Shown: positions 1 through 6,785 of the stretch, piece by piece
How positions within the stretch are numbered: position 1 is the first letter of the stretch
Layout: every line of letters begins with the position of its first letter
Program-made: the position numbers and the translations under genes
DNA from: Qingshengfaniella alkalisoli
GTDB taxonomy: Bacteria; Pseudomonadota; Alphaproteobacteria; Rhodobacterales; Rhodobacteraceae
DNA: 64,000 nucleotides
NCBI RefSeq assembly: GCF_007855645.1
Contig: NZ_CP042265.1
Span: 1 to 64,000 of the forward strand
Reading direction: 5' to 3'
The notes under the pieces: generated by a model
Database searches by the model: none
What the model was told of the DNA's origin: nothing
What the model saw: only the letters and a program-made list of their open reading frames with translations

Positions 1-44
1 ATTCATCCCGTTTTCAGGCACCATTCATCCTGAATTCGGGCACC
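1..44. repeat. Two imperfect 22-bp tandem repeats, probable origin iterons
   Basis: Positions 1-22 and 23-44 are the same length and share the first eight bases (ATTCATCC) and the last six (GGCACC), with a diverged middle. A short inverted repeat, TTCAGG at 14-19 and CCTGAA at 30-35, spans the junction. Next to a parAB pair and just before an AT-rich stretch, these are most simply read as iterons of a plasmid origin. Only two copies are visible because the window starts here, so more may lie upstream together with a rep gene. Confidence 0.5.
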
Positions 45-135
45 CAAACACCTCCAACTAATTGATATAACATTATTTCTTGGTGCTAAAGATTCTAAAT
101 AATCTAAAGCATTAAAACTTTGTTTCCGGGTCGTT
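45..135. other. AT-rich stretch next to the iteron-like repeats
   Basis: From about 58 to 125 the sequence is strikingly AT-rich compared with the GC-rich genes around it and contains an inverted repeat (AGATT, six bases, AATCT). No gene is seen. Beside the repeats at 1-44 this could be a DNA-unwinding element of the replicon; that is inference from position and base composition only. Confidence 0.35.
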
Positions 136-159
136 GGATATATTGTTTAGAAAACAGCA

Positions 160-176
160 GGTTTCGCGGCGAAACC
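160..176. promoter_or_regulatory. parS: parS-like palindrome, copy 1
   Basis: GGTTTCGCGGCGAAACC is a 17-base palindrome (8-base arms around one central base) upstream of parA. The same 17 bases recur at 2781-2797, and a one-base variant lies at 1739-1755 inside parB. ParB-family proteins bind GTTTC/GAAAC-type palindromes, so these are likely the centromere sites of this partition system. Confidence 0.65.
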
Positions 177-213
177 ACGAATTTCCTACGTGCTGGATTC
201 CCAACTGCCGGAG

Positions 214-256
214 AATGTGCGAGAAAAGGTATAACAACTAAAAATTATCGCACATT
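214..256. promoter_or_regulatory. Perfect 9-bp inverted repeat upstream of parA
   Basis: AATGTGCGA at 214-222 and TCGCACATT at 248-256 are exact reverse complements 25 bases apart, ending 16 bases before the parA start codon. Partition ATPases with an N-terminal DNA-binding region commonly repress their own operon through such a site, so this is a candidate ParA operator. No clear promoter boxes were assigned. Confidence 0.4.
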
Positions 257-272
257 ACACTGAGGTCTTGGC

Positions 273-1676
273 ATGAGCAGAAAACCCGATCTTCCACCGC
301 CACCCTATTTCAACCTCGATCCGGAGGCCGCCGCGGCCAAGCTCCCCGAGCCTACAGACACAGCCCGATTCGCAAAAGCCGCCGCCTTCGCCACTCGTGG
401 CCGCGAGGATCTTGCCAAGCGAGGGTATGCTCCCGATGGCAAGAAGCGTCTTCGGAAGTTTTCAATCTGGGAAATCTGTCGTTACCTGATCCCGGTGGCC
501 TCCGCTCATCTCCGCCGCGTCCTGAAGCAAAACCCGGACCTCCCCCAAGGTGAAGGGGCCGGTGGATCGAAGTGGTTTACATTGGAAGAGGTGCTGCAAC
601 TTCGTGCCCATTTTGCCCAGGAGGGGCTCGCGCGAAAGGACTACCAGCCCTATCGGCCTGAAGGGCTGCCCGCCAAGGTAGTAGCTGTCGCTAATTTCAA
701 AGGTGGGGTCGGCAAAACTTCGACGGCAGCTCATCTTGCCATGTCGGCGGCATTGGATGGCTACAACGTCCTTGTGGTTGATCTCGATAGCCAGGGCTCA
801 ATGACCTCGATCATGGGCGGTGAAGTGCCGGATGAATGGTCGACCGTGTTTCCCTTGGTTGCCAAGGATTACGCCAAGCACGTCGTGGAAGAGAACGCGG
901 TCCGGGAAGCGCGGGGCGAGGCCCCCCTTCCCCTTGATGAAACGCTGAGCGGTGCGCTGGAGATAGGCGCCGATGATGTTATTCAACACACACATTGGCC
1001 GAATATCGATTTGATTGGGGCGCAACTGAATCTCTACTGGGCCGAGTTTCAAATTCCTGTCTGGCGCATGGCCCTTCGGCGCTGGCCGCTTTGGGATGCC
1101 CTGAGCGGCTTTCTGGAGAACGAAGGGTTGCTCGACAAATACGATGTGATCTTCCTCGACACCCCTCCTGCGCTTGGGTACCTGACAATCAACGCGTTAT
1201 CGGCGGCAGACATTCTGCTTGTACCGCTTGGCGCGTCTTTCCTTGAATTCGACTCAACCGGCCGGTTCTTCGACATGCTTTATTCGACCTTCGCGTCGAT
1301 CGAGGATGGTGAGAACAGCGCTCGCCGCGCCGCCGGCCTGGAGGAGATCAAGTTCGAATGGGATGTCGTTCGCACCTTGATCACCCGGTTCGATGCCAGT
1401 CAGCAGGCTGATCTTGCGAATGTCATTCAGGCCTATTTCGGCGATTTCATGAATGCGCACCGACAGGAGTTCACGGCGTTGGTGGGTCAGGCCGGTGAGC
1501 AGGTCAACGGAATTTATGAAGCCGATTATCGTGAGTTCAATCGCGAGACCTATGTTCGTGGCCGCGAGGCGTTCGACCGGACTTATGCGGAGTTGAAGGA
1601 AATCCTGATCGGATCATGGTGGCGCGATTTACAGATGGCGCAGGCAGACACCAAAGAGCAGCGTAAGGAGGCTTGA
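273..1676 (+). CDS. parA: ParA-family plasmid partition ATPase
   Basis: Partition ATPase that would move and position replicon copies together with ParB and parS. The first ~130 residues form an N-terminal extension with a likely helix-turn-helix (around 60-115), typical of large plasmid ParA/RepA proteins that also repress their own operon. The deviant Walker A motif KGGVGKT is at 143-149, DLDSQGS at 170-176 (A' motif) and DTPPALGY at 296-303 (Walker B region). At 467 residues it fits the large, type Ia class. It is followed two bases later by parB, with parS-like palindromes on both sides. The upstream replication gene is outside the window, so the replicon type (RepABC, RepA or DnaA-like) cannot be decided; the initiator repC is not downstream, which argues against a standard repABC order. 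Confidence 0.93.
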   Translation: MSRKPDLPPPPYFNLDPEAAAAKLPEPTDTARFAKAAAFATRGREDLAKRGYAPDGKKRLRKFSIWEICRYLIPVASAHLRRVLKQNPDLPQGEGAGGSKWFTLEEVLQLRAHFAQEGLARKDYQPYRPEGLPAKVVAVANFKGGVGKTSTAAHLAMSAALDGYNVLVVDLDSQGSMTSIMGGEVPDEWSTVFPLVAKDYAKHVVEENAVREARGEAPLPLDETLSGALEIGADDVIQHTHWPNIDLIGAQLNLYWAEFQIPVWRMALRRWPLWDALSGFLENEGLLDKYDVIFLDTPPALGYLTINALSAADILLVPLGASFLEFDSTGRFFDMLYSTFASIEDGENSARRAAGLEEIKFEWDVVRTLITRFDASQQADLANVIQAYFGDFMNAHRQEFTALVGQAGEQVNGIYEADYREFNRETYVRGREAFDRTYAELKEILIGSWWRDLQMAQADTKEQRKEA

Positions 1677-1678
1677 AG

Positions 1679-2779
1679 ATGGCAAAACGTAGGAAGCTGA
1701 CCGCGCCAAGCGTCGATGAGCTGAAATCTTTGGAGGAGGGTTTCGCGACGAAACCGTCCCGTGGTCCAGGGCTGATGGTGCCGCCCATTGCCAAGGTGGC
1801 GGGTGAAGCCGCGGCACTTAGCGAGGTCGGCAGCGCCGAGGAGCGGGCGGAAACGGCAAGGGATAAGCGCGACGCGGAGACCTATCGCGAGGCGCAAAGC
1901 CAAGGCCGGGTGCTCGCCGAGGTCCCCACGCATGAGATCGTTGCGGATGAGTTGACCCGCGATCGAATGGGTCTGAGTAGCGAGGAAATGGATGAGCTGA
2001 AGGCGTCCATCGCTACAAACGGGCTTCGGTTGCCCATTGAGGTCTTCGAGCTATCCGAGCCGGAAGGCGATCATCGCTATGGCCTGCTTTCGGGGTATCG
2101 TCGTCTGTCCGCAATCAGGGCGTTGGAGGCGGAAACCGGGCGGCAGGAATTCGAGACTATCCGCGCGATCATCAGGGAGCCTGGTTCCGTCTCTGGCGCC
2201 TATGTGTCGATGGTCGAGGAGAATGAGGTCCGAGCGGATCTGAGCCCATATGAGCGGGGTCGGATCGCGGTGGTTGCGGCGGGGCAGGGGGCGTTCGAGA
2301 GTTTGGAGGACGCGGTGAACGCGCTCTATGCCGTCGCGTCCAAGGCCAAACGGTCGAAGATCCGGTCCTTTGCGCGGGTGCATGAAGAGCTGGGAGATAT
2401 GCTCAGCTTTCCTGAATCGCTGTCGGAGAAGGCGGGGCTGCGTTTGGCCGCGGCGCTGCGGGCGGGATATGCGCCACAACTTCGCGAGGCATTGGCGAGC
2501 GGACAGGGGATCGATGCCTCATCGGAATGGGCGCTGCTTCAGCCGTTGGTGGAAGACGCCGAAGCCGCTGACAAGCCGGATAAGCGAGGAGGGCGCCCAC
2601 GGCGTCAGGCAAGGCCGAGACAAGAGGCGGAAGGAGAGATCCAACTCGCTAACGGTATCATGATCCGACGAGTTAGTGACAGCAAAGGTTACTCCATTCG
2701 TTTCAGCGGCGATGTCGTCAATTCGGAGATGATCGATTTGGTCATGGCAGAAATACGAAGGCTGCTGGAACCCACATAG
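1679..2779 (+). CDS. parB: ParB-family plasmid partition protein
   Basis: DNA-binding partition partner of the preceding ParA. The N-terminal ParB/Srx-type domain (about residues 80-170) is recognisable from a segment containing RYGLLSGYRRLSAIRAL, the arginine-rich motif of ParB CTPases; a helical DNA-binding region follows, and a short C-terminal segment may dimerise. The start ATG at 1679 has AAGGAGG upstream, better than the TTG six bases earlier. A one-base variant of the 17-bp parS-like palindrome lies inside the coding sequence at 1739-1755, and an exact copy starts two bases after the stop codon. The gene is almost certainly translated together with parA. Confidence 0.92.
   Translation: MAKRRKLTAPSVDELKSLEEGFATKPSRGPGLMVPPIAKVAGEAAALSEVGSAEERAETARDKRDAETYREAQSQGRVLAEVPTHEIVADELTRDRMGLSSEEMDELKASIATNGLRLPIEVFELSEPEGDHRYGLLSGYRRLSAIRALEAETGRQEFETIRAIIREPGSVSGAYVSMVEENEVRADLSPYERGRIAVVAAGQGAFESLEDAVNALYAVASKAKRSKIRSFARVHEELGDMLSFPESLSEKAGLRLAAALRAGYAPQLREALASGQGIDASSEWALLQPLVEDAEAADKPDKRGGRPRRQARPRQEAEGEIQLANGIMIRRVSDSKGYSIRFSGDVVNSEMIDLVMAEIRRLLEPT
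1739..1755. promoter_or_regulatory. parS: parS-like palindrome inside parB, copy 2
   Basis: GGTTTCGCGACGAAACC differs at one central position from the copies at 160-176 and 2781-2797. The outer arms GGTTTCG/CGAAACC are intact. It sits in the 5' part of parB, so either the coding sequence tolerates a binding site or the match reflects selection for a spreading or autoregulatory site. Confidence 0.55.
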
Positions 2780-2780
2780 G

Positions 2781-2797
2781 GGTTTCGCGGCGAAACC
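2781..2797. promoter_or_regulatory. parS: parS-like palindrome after parB, copy 3
   Basis: This is an exact 17-base copy of the palindrome at 160-176, starting two bases after the parB stop. The two exact copies bracket the parAB operon. Confidence 0.6.
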
Positions 2798-2824
2798 GTG
2801 GCATGGTTGACAGTTAGGCGCATG

Positions 2825-2901
2825 TGAGACAAGTCTCATGATTTCAATCATTGAGATCGTAACCTATTGATAATACGTATCCAATTATCATTCATGATAA
2901 T
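2825..2901. promoter_or_regulatory. Cluster of AT-rich palindromes, Fur-like operator candidate
   Basis: Three inverted repeats are packed here: TGAGAC-AA-GTCTCA at 2825-2838, TCAAT-C-ATTGA at 2844-2854, and ATTATCA-TTCA-TGATAAT at 2884-2901. A further TGATAAT lies at 2868-2874. GATAAT/ATTATC half-sites resemble Fur-type iron boxes. The next gene, 140 bases on, opens a secretion locus that is followed by a siderophore receptor, so iron control is plausible but unproven. Confidence 0.4.
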
Positions 2902-3040
2902 GTCATGTCTAACAGATAAACCCCCGCTAATAAGGCAGAATCAGACGCATTCCTTGCGACGAAGCGCGAATCCCGCGTTAACTGTCTGCGAGTGTTTTCC
3001 GGCTATCGGTGGTGCCGAGGCAGAGCGGGGATTGTGAAGT

Positions 3041-4771
3041 ATGAACCAGGGCCAGCAATACGGTGCCGCCGAGTTGCGTGCAGCACGAAACCGGAATCTC
3101 GGGCTGTTCCTGTTTGTCGGATTGTTCAGCGTCTTCGTGAATTTGCTGATGCTGACCGGCCCATTGTTCATGTTGCAGGTATATGACCGCGTTCTAGGTA
3201 GCCGGTCGGAAGAAACGTTGTTGGCGCTGTCGGTGCTGGTGACGTTTCTTTTCCTGATGATGGGGCTTTTGGACTTCGTCCGGGGCCGTGTGCTGTCGCG
3301 CATAGGTGCCCGTTTTCAGGATGGTCTGGACCGTCGGGTTTTCGCGGCGTCCCTGGTGGATTCCGCTGAACGGGGCGTCGGGCCGGACAGCGGTACGTCG
3401 CGTGATCTGGAAACGGTGCAAAAGCTTCTGGCATCGCCCGTGCTCGGGGCCGCGTTCGACATCCCGTTCGCGCCATTATTCATTGCAGGGATCTATATCT
3501 TCCATCCGTGGCTTGGGCATCTGGCGATTGCCGGTACCATTGTGCTGATCTGTGTGACGCTTCTTAACCAGGTAACGACGCGGCGTCCGGTGGCCGAAGC
3601 GGCGTCGGCCGCGATGCAGGCGGACCGGATGTCTGACCGGTTACGGGTTGATGCCAACACGATCCAGAGCCTGGGCATGCGCGGTGCGGCTTTCGCGCGG
3701 TGGCAGCAGATCCGGGCACAGGCCTTGGCGATGTCGATTACGGCCAGCGACAAGCAAGGCCGGTTCACCGCGATGACCAAGACCTTCCGCCTGTTCTTGC
3801 AATCGGCGATGTTGGGACTGGGCGCGTACCTGGTGCTGCAGAACGAGATGACAGCCGGTGCGATGATCGCGGGGTCGATCCTGTTGGGCCGCGCGCTCGC
3901 GCCGATCGAACTGGTGATCGGGCAGTGGAGCCTTGTGCAATCGGCTGGCCGCAGCTGGAAGAAACTGGAAGACCTGCTTGGCCGTGTGCCGTCGGAGCCG
4001 CCCCGGACGGAACTTCCGCGCCCGCGTGCGATGCTGAATGTCCACCAGGTAACGATTGTGCCACCCGGCGAAAAGCAGGCGGTGCTGCGGATGGCCAGTT
4101 TTCGGCTGGAGCCGGGTCAGGCAATCGGTGTCATCGGTCCGAGCGGCGCGGGGAAATCGACACTCGCGCGCGCGATCATGGGCGCCTGGCGTCCGGCTGG
4201 CGGGACGATCCGCCTGGATGGTGCGACGCTGGACCAATACGATCCCGATGTGCTGGGGCGCAGTCTTGGCTATCTGCCGCAGACCGTGACTCTATTCGAG
4301 GGCACGGTGGCGGAGAATATCGCCCGGCTTGACCCCAATGCGGATGACGCCGCCATAGTGGAGGCCGCCAAGAAGGCGGCGGCTCATGAAATGATCCTGA
4401 GCCTACCAGACGGCTACAACACCCGCGTTACTGCGCTTGGCGGCCGCCTGTCTGGAGGTCAGGTGCAGCGCGTCGGGCTGGCGCGTGCGCTCTACGGCAA
4501 TCCGGTTATTCTGGTGCTGGACGAACCGAACTCCAATCTGGACAATGAAGGGTCGCAGGCGCTCAATCAAGCGATCCGTGACATGAAGGCGGCCGGAAAC
4601 GGCGTGCTGATCATGGCGCATCGGCCGGCGGCGATCCAGGAATGCGACAAGCTGCTGGTGCTGGATGGCGGCGCGGTGAAGGCGTTCGGCCCGCGCGACG
4701 AAGTGCTGGGCAAGATCGTGCGCAACGCCAATGAAATACGCGCGGCCAATACCGCCGGAGGTGTGACATGA
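3041..4771 (+). CDS. Type I secretion ABC transporter/ATPase (PrtD/HasD-like)
   Basis: Inner-membrane ATPase and permease of a type I secretion system, which would export an unfolded protein directly out of the cell with the HlyD-family partner and a TolC-like channel. The N-terminal half has about six membrane segments beginning near residue 20 and no C39 peptidase-like domain, as in PrtD/HasD. The C-terminal ATPase has Walker A GPSGAGKST (about 365), signature LSGGQ (about 470) and Walker B VLVLDEP (about 489). Length, 576 residues, is normal. The stop codon overlaps the start of the adaptor gene. No RTX-type substrate and no TolC homologue are in the window, so the cargo is unknown. Confidence 0.9.
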   Translation: MNQGQQYGAAELRAARNRNLGLFLFVGLFSVFVNLLMLTGPLFMLQVYDRVLGSRSEETLLALSVLVTFLFLMMGLLDFVRGRVLSRIGARFQDGLDRRVFAASLVDSAERGVGPDSGTSRDLETVQKLLASPVLGAAFDIPFAPLFIAGIYIFHPWLGHLAIAGTIVLICVTLLNQVTTRRPVAEAASAAMQADRMSDRLRVDANTIQSLGMRGAAFARWQQIRAQALAMSITASDKQGRFTAMTKTFRLFLQSAMLGLGAYLVLQNEMTAGAMIAGSILLGRALAPIELVIGQWSLVQSAGRSWKKLEDLLGRVPSEPPRTELPRPRAMLNVHQVTIVPPGEKQAVLRMASFRLEPGQAIGVIGPSGAGKSTLARAIMGAWRPAGGTIRLDGATLDQYDPDVLGRSLGYLPQTVTLFEGTVAENIARLDPNADDAAIVEAAKKAAAHEMILSLPDGYNTRVTALGGRLSGGQVQRVGLARALYGNPVILVLDEPNSNLDNEGSQALNQAIRDMKAAGNGVLIMAHRPAAIQECDKLLVLDGGAVKAFGPRDEVLGKIVRNANEIRAANTAGGVT

Positions 4772-6072
4772 GCCAGACGGATATGTTCTCCGCGCGGCGC
4801 GCGATTTCGTTGGGTCTGTTCGTTCTGATCATCCTGGTGGGCGGCTTCGGAGCTTGGGCGGCCTTCAGCCAGATCGCAGGGGCGATCATTGCGCCCGGTC
4901 AGATCGAGGTCGATCAGAACCGGCAGGTGGTGCAACACCCCGACGGGGGCGTGGTATCGGAAATCTTAGTGCAGGAAGGCGACACGGTCGAAGCGGGCGA
5001 TGTGCTGATCCGTCTGGACGAGACCTTGCTGGCGTCGGAATTGTCGATCGTGCAGGGGCAGCTCAATGAGTTGATCTCGCGTCGTGGACGGTTGGAAGCC
5101 GAACGCGATGGTACTGACGAGATCAGTTTCGACCCGGATTTGCTGGCGGTGGCGGCGGATCATTCCGATACTGCTGACCTGATCGACGGGCAGCGGCGTC
5201 TGTTCGAGGCGCGGCTGATCACGCTGGAGAAAGAAACCGAACAACTGGCGCGGCGGCGTGCCCAGATCGGCAGCCAGATCGAAGGGATCGTTGCCCAACA
5301 AGATGCGCTGTCATCGCAGTTGGACCTGCTGCGCGAAGAACTTGCCGATCAGCAAAAGCTGATGGAAAGCGGCCTGGCGCAGAAATCGCGGGTTCTGTCG
5401 CTGCAACGTGAAGAAGCACGCCTGAGTGGTACATTGGGCGAATTGCTGGCGTCCAAGGCGGAAAGCGAAGGCCGGATCACGGAGCTGGACATCGAGGTGC
5501 TGAAGCTGGAAACGGCACGGCGCGAAGAGGCGATCACCACGCTGCGCGATTTGCAGTATCGCGAGTATGAACTGGCGGAGCAGCGACGCGCGCTGATCGA
5601 ACAAATGTCGCGCCTCGATATCCGGGCGCCGCTCGGCGGTGTTATATACGGCCTGGTGGTATTCGCCGAACGATCCGTGATCCGGGCGGCCGATCCATTG
5701 CTTTACATCGTGCCACAGGATCGTCCGCTGATCATCACGAGCCGGGTTGAGCCGATTCATATCGATCAGGTGTTTCCGGGGCAGTCGGTTACGTTGCGCT
5801 TTTCCGCGCTGGATTCGCGGACCACACCGGAACTGGAAGGCACGCTGCGGAAGGTGTCGGCGGATGCGTTCACCGATGAACGGACCGGGGAAAGCTATTA
5901 TCGTGCCGAGGTTATCCTCGATGACGGGCAGGCCGACCGCTTGCCGGAGGGCACGCATCTTCTGCCGGGGATGCCGGTTGAAACCTTCTTGCGGACATCG
6001 GATCGCACGCCCTTGGCCTATCTGACGAAGCCGCTGACGGACTACTTCAACAAGGCGTTTCGCGAGGGCTGA
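4768..6072 (+). CDS. HlyD-family periplasmic adaptor of type I secretion
   Basis: Membrane fusion protein linking the preceding ABC transporter to an outer-membrane channel. One membrane segment lies near the N-terminus (about 15-37), followed by a barrel-sandwich/lipoyl half-motif (QVVQHPDGGVVSEILVQEGD), a long alternating helical coiled coil (about 90-280), and the returning half with IRAPLGGVIYGLVV. The sequence ends in a short beta domain typical of PrtE/HasE-type adaptors. The start overlaps the upstream stop by four bases (ATGA), indicating translational coupling. The stop abuts the stop of the opposite-strand dehydroquinase gene with no spacer. Confidence 0.9.
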   Translation: MSQTDMFSARRAISLGLFVLIILVGGFGAWAAFSQIAGAIIAPGQIEVDQNRQVVQHPDGGVVSEILVQEGDTVEAGDVLIRLDETLLASELSIVQGQLNELISRRGRLEAERDGTDEISFDPDLLAVAADHSDTADLIDGQRRLFEARLITLEKETEQLARRRAQIGSQIEGIVAQQDALSSQLDLLREELADQQKLMESGLAQKSRVLSLQREEARLSGTLGELLASKAESEGRITELDIEVLKLETARREEAITTLRDLQYREYELAEQRRALIEQMSRLDIRAPLGGVIYGLVVFAERSVIRAADPLLYIVPQDRPLIITSRVEPIHIDQVFPGQSVTLRFSALDSRTTPELEGTLRKVSADAFTDERTGESYYRAEVILDDGQADRLPEGTHLLPGMPVETFLRTSDRTPLAYLTKPLTDYFNKAFREG

Positions 6073-6510
6073 CTATTCCAGAAGCGTTGCCATGTGACGC
6101 ATGGCCAGCGCATATCCTGCGGTGCCGAACCCGGCGATCACGCCATCGGCACGTGTAGAAACGTAGGAATGGTGGCGGAAGCTTTCGCGCTTGTGGATGT
6201 TGGAGATATGCACCTCCAGCACCGGCCCCTCAAACGTGTTGAGCGCGTCCAGCAGGGCGACCGATGTGTGACTGTAGGCGGCCGGGTTGATGATGATCCC
6301 GTCGGCAGTGTCGCGGGCTTCGTGAATCTTGTCCACGATCCCGCCTTCGGAATTCGTCTGGTAGAGTTCGCAATCAATTCCGAAGCTGCCGGCCACATCG
6401 CGGCAGTTGGCCTCGATGTCATCGAGCGTGTCATGCCCGTAGATTTCCGGCTGGCGTTTGCCGAGCAGATTCAGGTTTGGTCCGTTCAGGATATATACCA
6501 GCTTGGTCAT
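6073..6510 (-). CDS. aroQ: Type II 3-dehydroquinate dehydratase
   Basis: Converts 3-dehydroquinate to 3-dehydroshikimate in the shikimate pathway; type II enzymes are small dodecameric cytoplasmic proteins. The N-terminal signature [18 protein letters not shown], the [15 protein letters not shown] segment, [16 protein letters not shown] and [18 protein letters not shown] are all present, including the catalytic tyrosine and histidine regions. Length, 145 residues, is typical. The start at 6510 has GAGAGG upstream. It sits between a secretion system and a catecholate-type siderophore receptor on the opposite strand. That position could reflect a supply of dehydroshikimate-derived aromatics, but it may equally be an ordinary extra aroQ copy. 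Confidence 0.92.
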   Translation of the reverse strand: MTKLVYILNGPNLNLLGKRQPEIYGHDTLDDIEANCRDVAGSFGIDCELYQTNSEGGIVDKIHEARDTADGIIINPAAYSHTSVALLDALNTFEGPVLEVHISNIHKRESFRHHSYVSTRADGVIAGFGTAGYALAMRHMATLLE

Positions 6511-6629
6511 GGGGCCTCTCGCGTTGTCGTCACGCATGATTAGTCATCAGGGCGTGCGGCTGGCAAGAATGAATGCGGGGCAGGGCCGGTGAGACGCTGC
6601 GCAACAAAATTGCAACAGTGGCGCGATCA

Positions 6630-6641
6630 ATAGTTGACTAT
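6630..6641. promoter_or_regulatory. Palindrome in the siderophore receptor promoter region
   Basis: ATAGT-TG-ACTAT is a perfect palindrome overlapping a TTGACTA sequence that could act as a -35 element, about 145 bases upstream of the receptor start. It may be a repressor site for iron-controlled expression, but it does not match a consensus I can name. Confidence 0.25.
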
Positions 6642-6785
6642 ATTGCTAAACAATTTCATGCGGCGTAGGGCGTGGCCGCGAACAGAGCTTGTTCGATAAA
6701 TCTACTGCCCGACGTAAATCCATCCATATCGGTCATTCCCGGCCGTAGACAGACCACTGCTCGGCACCCAAAAATGGATGGAGCC

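Noticed and set aside
5311-5958. A 215-codon minus-strand ORF opposite the HlyD-family gene
   Set aside because: It lies opposite a clear coding sequence and has no recognisable features; it is a shadow frame.
3041-6072. A complete hemophore or RTX toxin system
   Set aside because: No substrate gene with glycine-rich repeats and no TolC-like channel was found nearby, so only the transporter and adaptor are called.
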